Assembly: GCF_028283785.1 (NCBI RefSeq)
Contig: NZ_JAPWKB010000012.1
Location: 333,501-397,500, forward strand
DNA length: 64,000 bases
Source: Paraburkholderia sp.
GTDB taxonomy: Bacteria; Pseudomonadota; Gammaproteobacteria; Burkholderiales; Burkholderiaceae
Reading direction: 5' to 3'
Positions 28,865-38,038 of this stretch are shown here, piece by piece. The translations under genes and the position numbers were made by a program. Each line of letters starts with the position of its first letter. Positions within the stretch are counted from its first letter, which is position 1. The notes below the pieces were generated by a model that was not told the origin of the DNA, searched no databases, and was given only the letters and a program-made list of their open reading frames with translations.

Positions 28865-29161
28865 GAAGCATCTCCGTTGAGAATGTTGAAGGTTTTAACT
28901 GTTTCGCGGGCAGTGTAGGGGAGCGTTGCGCCGACGTCCATTCCGGCGCCGTGCAAATACAGGGATGCCGCGACGTCGTCACCGTGGCACGAAAGTGACG
29001 CTCTGCAGGCAACGCGCCGATTGGCTAACATAGCGCGTTCGTCGTAAGGCAATGAAACGAAACTCTCCGTGGCACGCTGCGATCTGTCGTCGGTCGTCTG
29101 AACGACGGGCGGCCGTGACGTGCGTTTTCCGTGCATCCCAAGACTCAACAGGACTCAGGCA

Positions 29162-30208
29162 ATGGCTTACGAAGCAGCATCAGAGCGCTACTCGTCGGAT
29201 ATGCAGTACCGCGTATGCGGCAAGTCGGGTCTCAAACTGCCGGCGCTCTCGCTCGGCTTGTGGCACAACTTCGGCGACACCACGCCGATCTCCACGCAGC
29301 GCGACATTCTGCGCACGGCGTTCGATCTCGGTATCACCCACTTCGATCTCGCGAACAACTACGGGCCGCCGTACGGCAGCGCGGAAACCAACTTCGGCCG
29401 TCTGTTCAAGGACGACTTCAAGCCGTATCGCGATGAACTGCTGATCTCGTCGAAGGCGGGTTGGGACATGTGGCCGGGTCCGTACGGACAGGGCGGCGGT
29501 TCGCGCAAGTACGTGCTCGCGAGTCTCGATCAAAGTTTGCAGCGGATGGGTCTCGACTACGTCGATATCTTCTATTCGCATCGCTTCGATGCCGACACGC
29601 CGCTCGAAGAAACCGCAGGCGCACTGGCCACCGCCGTTCAGCAAGGCAAGGCGCTGTATATCGGCATCTCGTCGTATTCGTCGGCGAAGACGCTCGAAAT
29701 GGCGAAGTTGCTGGCCGAATACAAGGTGCCGCTGCTGATCCATCAACCGGCGTACAACCTGTTGAATCGCTGGGTCGAACACGATCTGCTCGACACGCTC
29801 GATCAGGTCGGCGCGGGCAGCATCGCGTTTACGCCGCTCGCGCAGGGTTTGCTGACGGACAAGTATCTGAACGGCGTGCCGCAGGATGCACGCGTCAACA
29901 AGCCGGGCGGCGGTTCGCTGAAGCAGGAGCATCTGAACCCGCAAAATATCGAGCACGTTCGCAAGCTGAACGAGATCGCGAAACGTCGCGGGCAAAGCCT
30001 CGCGCAGATGGCGCTGGCGTGGGTGTTGCGCGGTGAACGCGTGACGTCGGTGCTGATCGGCGCGAGCAAGGCCGAGCAGGTGCGCGAGAACGTCGGCGCG
30101 CTGAAGAACCTCGCGTTCTCGGCGAACGAACTCGCGGAAATCGATCGCTATGCGACCGAAGGCGGCATCAATCTGTGGGAAAAGCCGTCCACCGACCAGT
30201 CGATCTGA
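29162..30208 (+). CDS. Aldo/keto reductase, YghZ/Gpr-type
   Basis: This 348-aa NADPH-dependent reductase has a TIM barrel. The catalytic set is visible as FDLANNYGPPYGSAE (Asp, Tyr), SSKAGWDMWPGPYG (Lys) and DIFYSHRFD (His). Length and the GWDMWPGPYG insert match the E. coli YghZ group, which reduces L-glyceraldehyde 3-phosphate and methylglyoxal; the exact substrate is inferred. The ATG at 29162 (MAYEAASERY) was chosen over an extension to 29120. A terminator follows. Confidence 0.9.
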   Translation: MAYEAASERYSSDMQYRVCGKSGLKLPALSLGLWHNFGDTTPISTQRDILRTAFDLGITHFDLANNYGPPYGSAETNFGRLFKDDFKPYRDELLISSKAGWDMWPGPYGQGGGSRKYVLASLDQSLQRMGLDYVDIFYSHRFDADTPLEETAGALATAVQQGKALYIGISSYSSAKTLEMAKLLAEYKVPLLIHQPAYNLLNRWVEHDLLDTLDQVGAGSIAFTPLAQGLLTDKYLNGVPQDARVNKPGGGSLKQEHLNPQNIEHVRKLNEIAKRRGQSLAQMALAWVLRGERVTSVLIGASKAEQVRENVGALKNLAFSANELAEIDRYATEGGINLWEKPSTDQSI

Positions 30209-30247
30209 TCGGTCCCGGGCTGCGCCCCATCGCGCCGCGTAAAGCAG

Positions 30248-30285
30248 AAAGCCGCCAGGTGATAAGCCGGGCGGCTTTTTCTTTT
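30248..30285 (+). terminator. Terminator of the aldo/keto reductase gene
   Basis: A 9-bp stem (30248-30256 with 30270-30278) is followed by a T-rich tail, 40 bp after the stop codon. Confidence 0.88.
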
Positions 30286-30289
30286 TGCG

Positions 30290-30475
30290 CTAGACGAGGG
30301 CGGGCAGGCCTTCCACGAGTACGACCGCGACCATTACACCCAGCATGGCGCCGAGCACGCGCAGCACGTTATGTCTGAACTCGGTCCGGCATGGGCACGC
30401 GCCGAGAAACAGCGCGCCGGCGAGCGCCATAGGAATCACCAGGATGAAATCACCGATCGTGAAGTAGGTTGCCAT
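30290..30475 (-). CDS. Small two-helix membrane protein
   Basis: A 61-aa hydrophobic protein, MATYFTIGDFILVIPMALAG..., has two predicted membrane helices (8-26 and 40-58) separated by a basic CRTEFRHNVLR loop. The Shine-Dalgarno sequence gagggag upstream of the ATG at 30475 is strong, which supports a real gene. I do not recognise a family. Confidence 0.55.
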   Translation of the reverse strand: MATYFTIGDFILVIPMALAGALFLGACPCRTEFRHNVLRVLGAMLGVMVAVVLVEGLPALV

Positions 30476-30774
30476 GATGCGTGTCTCCCTCTGTAATACT
30501 CGCAGTGGCAGGGCTGTCATATCGACGTCAGTCTGCTGCCACGTTTGATTCGAGTATAGGCGACGCATCACGCGAAAGTGCGTCGTACACGGCACGCGTG
30601 ACGCGTATCGCCGTTCTCGGGAAGTCAGGCGGGATAAGGCGCAGCGGGGGGGCGAAGCGAATCGCAGAGCTTATTTTCGAGTGAAGCGTTCGCTTACACC
30701 CGGCTTTCTGACGCGCTGCGAGATGCCCAAAATTCGAGGGTTAACCACGTCGATTTTCGCGATGCTTCAGCACC

Positions 30775-32043
30775 TCACGCCGCGCCGATCCGTTCGCGCC
30801 ATCGCAACCACGACGACGCGGCCACGCCGACCAGCAACAGCACGCCGACCAGTCCCGCGACACCGTTCCAGCCGAACGCTGTCCAGAAGTGCCCGCCATA
30901 CGAGCCGACCACGCTTGATCCGATGTAATACGCGAGCAGATACAACGCGGCCGCCTGGCCTTTCGCTTCTTTCGCGAGCCGTCCGACCCAGCCGCTTGCG
31001 ACCGCGTGTCCCGCGAAAAAACCGAACGTCACGCACGCGATACCGCCGGCGATGGCCGCGATCGGATGCAGCATCGTCAGCGCAAGGCCGATCAGCATGA
31101 TCGCGATGCTGCCGGTCAGCACGCGTCCGCGCCCGAACGTATCGGCCATCTTGCCGGACCACGGCGACGCGACCACGCCCGTCAGATAGACGACGAAAAT
31201 CCCGCCGATCGCGGTCTGGCTCAACTGATACGGCGGCGCGAGCAGGCGATAGCCGATGTAGTTGTACAGCGTGACGAAGCTGCCCATCAGCACGAATGCC
31301 ATCAGGAACAGCACCGGCAATTCCGGGCGCTTCAGATGCCGCGCGAATGCGCTGCGATGATGCGAAAAACTCAAGCCGCGTCGCGGTACGAAACGGCGCG
31401 ACGGCGGCAACAGCGCGCGGAACGCGAGCATCGACAGAATGCCGAGCACACCGATCGTGCCGATCGCGATACGCCAGCCGAACAGATCCGCGACGACGCC
31501 GGTGATTACCCGTCCCGCCATCCCGCCGATCGCCGTGCCGCCGACGTACAGGCCCATCGCAAGGCCGAGCCCGTCCGGATGCATTTCCTCCGCGAGATAA
31601 GCCATCGCGACCGCCGGAACGCCACCGAGCGCGAGCCCTTCGAGCGCGCGCAGCAACAGCAACTCGTGCCAGTGCGGCGCACACGCGACGCCGATGGTCA
31701 GCAGCGCGGACAGCGTCAACGACGCCGTCATCAGCCGGTGACGGCTCCATGCTTCGGACACGAAACCTGCGATAAACACCGCGATCGCGAGCGCGGCCGT
31801 CGTTAGCGACAGCGCGAGACTGCTGGTGGCCGGACTGACGCCGAAGCTCGCGCTGAACGCGGGCAGTAACGGTTGGACGCAATAGAGCAGCGAGAAGGTG
31901 GCGTAGCCGGCGAACAGCAGCGCGACGCTGGCGCGCCAGTAGGCGGGTGTGCCGCGTTCGAGATACGGACGCTCGGCCGGAGCGTCGGTGTGGGTGTCGG
32001 TGGACGACGGAGCGGGAGCGGGCGCAGGCGAGGTGCTGGACAT
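30775..32043 (-). CDS. MFS transporter, YnfM-like
   Basis: This 422-aa 12-helix major facilitator protein starts with a Pro/Ala/Ser-rich cytoplasmic tail (MSSTSPAPAPAPSS). Helices begin at about residue 35 (ASVALLFAGYATFSLLYCVQPLLPAF). The SEAWSRHRLM loop (2-3) and ALEGLALGGVPAVAMAYLAEEM are typical of the YnfM/arabinose-efflux-like group. The substrate is unknown; efflux is likely by family. The ATG at 32043 is preferred to an extension to 32139. No regulator gene adjoins it. Confidence 0.82.
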   Translation of the reverse strand: MSSTSPAPAPAPSSTDTHTDAPAERPYLERGTPAYWRASVALLFAGYATFSLLYCVQPLLPAFSASFGVSPATSSLALSLTTAALAIAVFIAGFVSEAWSRHRLMTASLTLSALLTIGVACAPHWHELLLLRALEGLALGGVPAVAMAYLAEEMHPDGLGLAMGLYVGGTAIGGMAGRVITGVVADLFGWRIAIGTIGVLGILSMLAFRALLPPSRRFVPRRGLSFSHHRSAFARHLKRPELPVLFLMAFVLMGSFVTLYNYIGYRLLAPPYQLSQTAIGGIFVVYLTGVVASPWSGKMADTFGRGRVLTGSIAIMLIGLALTMLHPIAAIAGGIACVTFGFFAGHAVASGWVGRLAKEAKGQAAALYLLAYYIGSSVVGSYGGHFWTAFGWNGVAGLVGVLLLVGVAASSWLRWRERIGAA

Positions 32044-32441
32044 GAGACGCACAAAGACCTCGACGATACCGCGATCGGGCCTGCAACGTCCGCGAGCCGG
32101 GCACTTGGTGGCCTCGCGATCCGTGCGAAACGATTGCACGAGAAGCGTGCGCCAGCGCGCCCTTGCGTCGATACCGCATTGCCCGAAGGTTTATGATGGT
32201 TATCGACGCACGCGCGATCGACAGTGAAACGTAAGCGGCATCGATCGAACCGGACGGTATTTCGCCATTACTTTCTGCTTTCCCTGCGCGCGCAAACCGG
32301 CAACAATGAGATCGACCTTTCCGGCCACGGGCGCAGGTCAGATCAGGTGCGTGCGCAACGGGGTCCACGTTGCGGCGCTTTTATCACCACATTGACCGGC
32401 AAGTCGTCACAAAGCCGGCTATGGGAGAACGGGGAAATATC
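32044..32441. other. Intergenic region between the MFS gene and the 70-aa ORF
   Basis: This 398-bp divergent region should carry promoters for both flanking genes. I see no convincing open frame, operator palindrome or terminator. Confidence 0.4.
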
Positions 32442-32654
32442 ATGCAAATCGGTTCGATTGTCCGGTCCGTGCATATCGCGGTGCCGCAAGGCGCGCGCGG
32501 GATCGTCATGCGCATTCTCGGCGACATGGCAATGGTGGCGTGGTATGCCGGCGAACCCGGCGCTTCGGAGCATCTCAATACGGAACCTTTTTTCCTCGAA
32601 GACCTGATAGACACAGGTGAACTCGTACGGCCGTCCAGCGCGCAGATGCACTGA
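32442..32654 (+). CDS. Hypothetical 70-aa protein
   Basis: The small protein reads MQIGSIVRSVHIAVPQGARG, then IVMRILGDMAMVAWY and FFLEDLIDTGELVRPS. The alternating hydrophobic pattern suggests a compact beta fold. A gggga lies upstream of the ATG at 32442. The family is not recognised, but the balanced composition, unlike the Arg-rich shadows around it, supports a real gene. Confidence 0.55.
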   Translation: MQIGSIVRSVHIAVPQGARGIVMRILGDMAMVAWYAGEPGASEHLNTEPFFLEDLIDTGELVRPSSAQMH

Positions 32655-32761
32655 TGCCGTTCGCGCGCCGCTTCGTGCCGGCGTTCGTCTGAGCCGTATC
32701 GCGCGCGGCGTCCATACCGCGCGCGCTCGTCTTTGCGCGCCGCGCGGCGCACAATGCGGGC

Positions 32762-33787
32762 ATGAACGACACTCCTGATCTTCAGGACGGCAGCCAGCCT
32801 GCCGTGCCTTTCGCCCGGCTCACGCCGGAATGCGTGCTCGACGCGATCGATAGCGTGCTGGCCACCGGCGGCGTGCGTACCGACGGCCGCATGCTGCCGC
32901 TCAACAGCTACGAGAATCGCGTTTATCAGATCGGCGTCGAAGACGGTCCGCCCGTCGTCGCGAAGTTCTATCGCCCGGAACGCTGGACCGATACGGCAAT
33001 CCTCGAAGAGCATGCATTCGTGACCGAGCTGGCGACGCGCGAAATTCCGGTCGTGGCGGCGCGCAGTTTCGACGGTCGCACACTCCATTCGTTCGACGGG
33101 TTCCGCTTCTCGATCTTCGAGCGGCGCGGCGGTCGCGCGCCCGATCTCGACCGGCGCGACACGCTCGAATGGCTCGGGCGATTCATCGGCCGGATTCATG
33201 CGGTCGGTCAGACGCAACCGTATATCGAACGGCCTACGCTCGACATCCAGACGTTCGGCTACGAGCCGCGCGACTTCCTGCTGTCGCACGATTTCATCCC
33301 CGACAACCTGCGAACCGCGTGGGAAACCGTCGTCAATCTCGCGCTGGAAGGCGTGGCGGCCGCGTTCGACCGGGCGGGCGATATTCGCGCGTTGCGCTTG
33401 CACGGCGACTGTCATCCGAGCAACGTGCTTTGGACCGACGGCGGCCCGCACTTCGTCGATTTCGACGATAGCCGCATGGGTCCGGCGGTTCAGGATCTGT
33501 GGCTGTTGTTGCCCGGCGATCGCGTCGAGGCATCGAGCGCGCTGGCCGATCTGCTGGCCGGCTACGAAGATTTTTGCGAGTTCGAACCGCGCGAGCTTTA
33601 CCTGGTCGAGGCGTTGCGGACCTTGCGGCTGATCCATTATCAGGCGTGGCTGGCGCGTCGCTGGAACGATCCGGCGTTTCCGGCGGCGTTTCCGTGGTTC
33701 AACACGCAACGCTATTGGGAAGATCGCATTCTCGAATTGCGCGAGCAACTCGGCGCGATGCAGGAAGGGCCGCTCTGGCCGGTGTGA
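32762..33787 (+). CDS. srkA: Stress response kinase SrkA (YihE/RdoA family)
   Basis: This 341-aa Ser/Thr protein kinase of the aminoglycoside-phosphotransferase fold is known in E. coli to protect cells under envelope and oxidative stress. The N-lobe contains LPLNSYENRVYQIG and the ATP-binding VVAKFYRPERWT. The catalytic loop is LHGDCHPSNVLW and the metal-binding Asp lies in FVDFDDSRMGPAVQDLW. It is a single gene, convergent with the DUF3857 gene. No dsbA is adjacent, unlike in enterobacteria. Confidence 0.9.
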   Translation: MNDTPDLQDGSQPAVPFARLTPECVLDAIDSVLATGGVRTDGRMLPLNSYENRVYQIGVEDGPPVVAKFYRPERWTDTAILEEHAFVTELATREIPVVAARSFDGRTLHSFDGFRFSIFERRGGRAPDLDRRDTLEWLGRFIGRIHAVGQTQPYIERPTLDIQTFGYEPRDFLLSHDFIPDNLRTAWETVVNLALEGVAAAFDRAGDIRALRLHGDCHPSNVLWTDGGPHFVDFDDSRMGPAVQDLWLLLPGDRVEASSALADLLAGYEDFCEFEPRELYLVEALRTLRLIHYQAWLARRWNDPAFPAAFPWFNTQRYWEDRILELREQLGAMQEGPLWPV

Positions 33788-33829
33788 GCCGCGCCGTTTG
33801 CGCGATGTCCGGAAACGCCCGGCGTGTGT

Positions 33830-35725
33830 TCAGGGCGTTTCCGATGCAACGTTCGATTGCTCGACGAGCGTCGAACGCACGATGACTTCCGCGCGCGCGT
33901 CGCGCCCGATCGCTTCCATCCCCGGCCGCATCAACGCGAACTCTTCCGGCGTGCAGACTTCGCTGTCGAAATGCGTGCTGCCGTCGCGTGTCAACGTGAG
34001 CACGTTGCTCTTCGCGTCGAACGCGTATTGCGAGCGGAAATCCAGATAGCGCGTTTGCGTCTGCGCCGATTCCGGCATGTCGAGCACGCGGAAATTCGAC
34101 GGCAACGCGATCCGCGCGCGTTCATGCAATTCCAGATTGCGACACACGAAGGGCTGCGTGCGTTTGCGTTCGCCTAGCCAGTAACGCGCGTCCGCATCGA
34201 AGCCACCCGCAAAGCTGGTCAGCGCCGGAATCGACGCCGCAGTGCCCGGCACGACCAGACTTTCTATCTCGCCCTTCATCAGGATGATCAGCGGACCGTC
34301 GGTCGCGGCGAGATCGTTGGTGATCAGCGTGGCCGAGCCGCGCAGATTCGCGTTGCGCAATTCCGCCTGGATCGAATCTTCGCGCTGCGACGGCGTCTGC
34401 GTTCGCAGCATCGCGCGACCTTGTTCGGCGGACCAGCCGGTCGCGTCGATCCGGTACGTGAAGCTCGCGGAACCGTCGGGCGTGACGTTGATCGTCAGGT
34501 CCGTGCGACGCGTCATCGATGCGGTAGCGGGCGTGTGCGCGAGCGTGCCGGAATTGACCAGCAGCGTCGGACGGTTCATATCGGTCGACGGCAAAAAGCC
34601 GAACTCGACATTCGACGCCGTCGAATCCGCGTAAGTCTGCAAGTCGGGCAACCACGTGATGATGTGATTGATCACGCCGTAGCCGGGCACGTCCGGCAGC
34701 GTGTAGACGGTGCCGTTGCTGATCAATGCCGGTTCGTTGCGAATGCCGGCGGCATCGAGCAGCGCGCCGTAGAGCGCCACATGATCCTTACAATCGCCAT
34801 AGCGATCCGACAGGATCGACGTGACCCGATGCGGAACCACCGCGCCGCGTCCGACATTGATCGCGACATAACGGACGCTGCGGCGCACCCAGTCATACAA
34901 GGTTTTCGCTTTTGCGCGGGGCGTGCTGTCATGCGCGGTCAGCGACTTCGCGAGTCGAATCACGGCGGGATCTTTCGCGGTCGGGTCGATGGCGGAGTCG
35001 CGATAGCTTGCCGCGAACGCCGCGTAGTCCGGAAACGTGGACACCATCAGCCGGTCGCCATACGAAACATACGACACCGAGCCACGCTCGATACGCGCGA
35101 AATGCGCCTTGTCGTAGGTGTACTCGTAGCGCGTGCGGCCATTTTTCGTGACCGGCGGCAGCACCGTGAAACCGCGCGCGTCGGCGTAGAGCGGCTTGTC
35201 GACGGGCAGGTCGTAGATCAGGTGGAAATTGCGCGTGGGCGCGAGATCGGGCGGCGTGAAATCGGTGAATGCGTTCGGCACGATCGGCACGCGTTGCGTC
35301 TTCCGGTACGACAGATGCACGCGCGCGCCCGGTTCGACGGCCGGAAACACGATCACCTTTTCCTGAATGTCCTGAAACGTCGGCGCTTCGAACGAACGCG
35401 CTTCCTGCACGTCGCGAATCTGGTCCGGCTGCACGTCGTGGCGAACGCCGTCGGCGCCCATCGTGTACGCCTCCAGAATCTCGATGTCCGCCATCTCGCG
35501 ATTGAACCAGATGTACTGCTGCGCAACCCGGGACACCCCGGCTTCGTTGTTGACGCGCAAGGTCATCGTGTCGGTTTTCGTGAACGAGCCGTCGGAATTG
35601 ACGACGAACGTCTGAGTTTCGCCTTCGTTCGTGTAGGGATCGTCGAGCTTGCTGGCCGCATCGGCGAACGGTGCCATGGCCAGCCAGGCGACGATCGCGA
35701 GACAGACGAACGAGAAAAAGCGCAT
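33830..35725 (-). CDS. DUF3857/transglutaminase-like exported protein
   Basis: This 631-aa protein has a cleavable signal peptide (MRFFSFVCLAIVAWLAMAPFADA). An N-terminal DUF3857 domain occupies about residues 55-230 and a transglutaminase-like domain follows with the catalytic Cys in DRYGDCKDHVALYGALL and the His region NHIITWLP. The C-terminal part carries beta-rich DUF3858-like sequence (FTYRIDATGWSAEQG). It probably acts in the periplasm; the reaction is unknown. It stands alone on the minus strand. Confidence 0.85.
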   Translation of the reverse strand: MRFFSFVCLAIVAWLAMAPFADAASKLDDPYTNEGETQTFVVNSDGSFTKTDTMTLRVNNEAGVSRVAQQYIWFNREMADIEILEAYTMGADGVRHDVQPDQIRDVQEARSFEAPTFQDIQEKVIVFPAVEPGARVHLSYRKTQRVPIVPNAFTDFTPPDLAPTRNFHLIYDLPVDKPLYADARGFTVLPPVTKNGRTRYEYTYDKAHFARIERGSVSYVSYGDRLMVSTFPDYAAFAASYRDSAIDPTAKDPAVIRLAKSLTAHDSTPRAKAKTLYDWVRRSVRYVAINVGRGAVVPHRVTSILSDRYGDCKDHVALYGALLDAAGIRNEPALISNGTVYTLPDVPGYGVINHIITWLPDLQTYADSTASNVEFGFLPSTDMNRPTLLVNSGTLAHTPATASMTRRTDLTINVTPDGSASFTYRIDATGWSAEQGRAMLRTQTPSQREDSIQAELRNANLRGSATLITNDLAATDGPLIILMKGEIESLVVPGTAASIPALTSFAGGFDADARYWLGERKRTQPFVCRNLELHERARIALPSNFRVLDMPESAQTQTRYLDFRSQYAFDAKSNVLTLTRDGSTHFDSEVCTPEEFALMRPGMEAIGRDARAEVIVRSTLVEQSNVASETP

Positions 35726-35971
35726 GGCGGGTCGGCCGTCCAGGCAGGAAGTGTTGACGAATTGTTTGTCTGGTTAGAGTCGTGTCGCGCGATGCGCTTG
35801 TCAAGCGGACGCCGCGCGTTGCGTTCGCGTTGTCGGGCCGGCTTGTGCCGTTATGTTGGACAGCATCCGGACGCGCATTCGCCACGCCGCGTCCACACCA
35901 ATTTCGCGCACGATCCGCACCATTTCGCGCTGCGTCGTAACACGCCGCCATCAACCCGCTGCGCGCGAATA

Positions 35972-36000
35972 TTGAGCAAATTATGCAAGTATGTAATGAT
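35972..36000 (+). promoter_or_regulatory. Candidate promoter of the PepSY-helix gene
   Basis: TTGAGC (35972-35977) and AATGAT (35995-36000) are separated by 17 bp. They match 5/6 and 4/6 of the sigma-70 consensus and overlap the Fur-box-like sequence. Confidence 0.5.
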
Positions 36001-36010
36001 AGTCGTTCTC
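35992..36010 (+). promoter_or_regulatory. Fur-box-like operator
   Basis: The 19-mer TGTAATGATAGTCGTTCTC matches 14 of 19 positions of the Fur consensus GATAATGATAATCATTATC, with the central ATGATA-TC core intact. It overlaps the -10 region of the candidate promoter, an ideal place for iron-dependent repression. It is seen by eye only; no weight matrix was run. Confidence 0.6.
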
Positions 36011-36205
36011 AATTGAAAGGCATCGCCAGCGGTTTGTCATATTGTTGACCGATTGCCCTGAGCGCGCTTTTCGTAGACGCCTTGCCGGCCTGTATCTGCC
36101 CGGCATTTCGGCGACTTATCCGATTCATCGAAGTCCCGCCGGCCGGCCCTGCGCCCCGTCAGCGAGGATTCGCCCTGATTGACCCCGCTGTGCCTGGAGC
36201 CTGAT

Positions 36206-36955
36206 GTGAACGCGCCCGAATCGATTGAACTGGCCCCCGCCGACCCTGCTGTCACCGTTGTCCCCGCTGGCGGTGCTCGCCCCGCGAAACCCGCGCGACC
36301 GATGGACGACGCGGAACGCGCGATGCGCCGCCAACGTTCGCGTCGCGCGAACTTCATCAAGTGGCTGCGCAAGGTGCACGGTTGGGTGGGCTTGTGGGGC
36401 GCGGTAATCGGGCTGCTGTTCGGCACGACCGGCTTTTTGCTGAACCACCGCGCGGCCGGTCCGCTGAAGGTGTCGAGCGGCGAGCCGCAAGTCGAACAGA
36501 TGCAGGTCGCGTTGCCCGCGGACAAGCTGAAGTCGCCGGTCGAGATGGCGCATTGGCTGCAACGCGAACTGAAGCTCGACGGCCGGGTGGGCCGGCCGCG
36601 CCGCGAGCCCGCGCATCCGGTCGCATGGGGCGATCGCAGCACGATGCAGCCGGAATTCTGGCAGGTCAGCATCATGGGACCGTCGAAGAACGTGCAGGCC
36701 GAATACTGGGTCGGCAACGGTTTCGTCTCGGTCAAGGTGTCGCACAACGCGTTTCTGGCGACGCTGAACAACCTGCACAAAGGCGTCGGCTTGAGCCTCG
36801 GCTGGGTGCTGTTCGTCGATGCATTCGCCGGCAGTCTGATCCTGCTGTCGCTGACGGGCGTGCTGCTGTGGACCGAGTTGAACAAGCGCCGCACCATCGG
36901 TGTCGTGCTGGTGTTGGGTTCGATCGGTGCGGCTGTCGTGTGCGGGATGATGTGA
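36206..36955 (+). CDS. PepSY-associated membrane-helix protein, probably iron-regulated
   Basis: This 249-aa inner-membrane protein has a charged N-terminal tail of about 55 residues. A first helix follows in HGWVGLWGAVIGLLFGTTGFLLNH (residues about 60-85), then a roughly 95-residue periplasmic part with LPADKLKSPVEMAHWL and NGFVSVKVSHNAFLATLNNLHKG, then two C-terminal helices. This is the PepSY-TM layout seen in proteins linked to siderophore or iron uptake. The GTG at 36206 with ggag 7 nt upstream is chosen; the frame is open to 36179. A Fur-like site about 200 bp upstream supports an iron role. No TonB receptor is adjacent. Confidence 0.8.
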   Translation: MNAPESIELAPADPAVTVVPAGGARPAKPARPMDDAERAMRRQRSRRANFIKWLRKVHGWVGLWGAVIGLLFGTTGFLLNHRAAGPLKVSSGEPQVEQMQVALPADKLKSPVEMAHWLQRELKLDGRVGRPRREPAHPVAWGDRSTMQPEFWQVSIMGPSKNVQAEYWVGNGFVSVKVSHNAFLATLNNLHKGVGLSLGWVLFVDAFAGSLILLSLTGVLLWTELNKRRTIGVVLVLGSIGAAVVCGMM

Positions 36956-36992
36956 CGTGAAACGGCGCCGGGCGCTCAGCCCGGCGTGATGG

Positions 36993-38015
36993 TCAGACGC
37001 TGCAGGCCGTGCCGCCGCTCGCCGCGATTTCGCGGGCGGCTTTTGCGCCTTCGACCTGCAACAAGGTCGGCAACGACACGCCGTTCTTCGCCGCCGTCAC
37101 TTCGGCGAGAATCGACACGGCGATTTCCGGCGGCGTCCTGCTGCCGATATAAATTCCGACCGGCCCGTGCAATCGCGCCAGCTCCGCGTCGTTCAGATCG
37201 AATTCCTTGAGCCGCTCGCGTCGCGCCGCGTTATTGCGCCGCGACCCCAGCGCGCCGACGTAAAACGCCGGCGTCTTCAGCGCCTCCATCAACGCGAGAT
37301 CGTCGAGTTTCGGATCGTGCGTCAGCGCAATTACCGCGCACCGCTCATCGAGCTTCATGGCCAGGACGGTATCGTCGGGCATGGTTCGAACGATCGTCGT
37401 GCCGGGAATATCCCATTCGTCCGTGTACTCCTCGCGCGGATCGCACACGGTCACCTGGTAGTCGAGCCCGACCGCGATATGGCACAGGTAACGCGACAAT
37501 TGCCCCGCGCCGATCACCAGCATCCGGTAGCGTGGACCGTGAATCGTCAGCAGCCGCACCTCGTCGAAATCGACGCCGTCGGTGGCTTGCGCGGGCATCA
37601 GACGGACCATGCCGGTCGCCATTTCGACATGCCGCGCGACCAGGCTCCCGGCTTCGACCGCTTCGCACAATTGCGCAATGCCGCTCGCGCTGTTCAACGG
37701 TTCGAGCACCAGCTGGATCGTGCCGCCGCACGGCAAGCCGAAGCGGTGCGCTTCTTCGGCGGTGATGCCGTATTTGACCGCTTCCGGCCGCGTCTGCTCG
37801 ATGCCCTGATGCCGGACCCGATCGATCAGATCGTCTTCGATGCAGCCGCCCGAGACCGAGCCGACCACGAGCCCGTCATCGCGAATCGCGAGCATCGCGC
37901 CTTCGGGACGCGGCGACGATCCCCACGTCTTCACCACCGTCACCAGCAGCGCGCGGTGTCCCTGTTCGAGCCAGCGTGCGCTCGATTTCAGGACCTGTAG
38001 ATCCACGCTGTCCAT
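36993..38015 (-). CDS. XdhC/CoxF-family molybdoenzyme maturation factor
   Basis: This 340-aa protein helps load sulfurated molybdenum cofactor into molybdenum hydroxylases. The N-terminal XdhC/CoxI domain shows TVVKTWGSSPRPEGAML and VGSVSGGCIEDDLI, with Cys in GLPCGGTIQ. The C-terminal Rossmann-like domain shows LVIGAGQLSRYLCHIA and YVGALGSRRNN. It is the last gene of the cox-type operon, 23 bp after coxG, with aaagga before its ATG. Its presence supports an active molybdoenzyme despite the coxM frameshift. Confidence 0.9.
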   Translation of the reverse strand: MDSVDLQVLKSSARWLEQGHRALLVTVVKTWGSSPRPEGAMLAIRDDGLVVGSVSGGCIEDDLIDRVRHQGIEQTRPEAVKYGITAEEAHRFGLPCGGTIQLVLEPLNSASGIAQLCEAVEAGSLVARHVEMATGMVRLMPAQATDGVDFDEVRLLTIHGPRYRMLVIGAGQLSRYLCHIAVGLDYQVTVCDPREEYTDEWDIPGTTIVRTMPDDTVLAMKLDERCAVIALTHDPKLDDLALMEALKTPAFYVGALGSRRNNAARRERLKEFDLNDAELARLHGPVGIYIGSRTPPEIAVSILAEVTAAKNGVSLPTLLQVEGAKAAREIAASGGTACSV

Positions 38016-38038
38016 AGTTGTGTCCTTTGCCTGTGTCT

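Noticed and set aside
28984..29000. Sigma-54 promoter in the aldo/keto reductase leader
   Set aside because: TGGCAC is present, but the second element at the right distance reads TGAC rather than TTGC.
33810..33843. Terminator between srkA and the DUF3857 gene
   Set aside because: The 11-bp stem is real but overlaps the DUF3857 stop region and has no T run on either strand.
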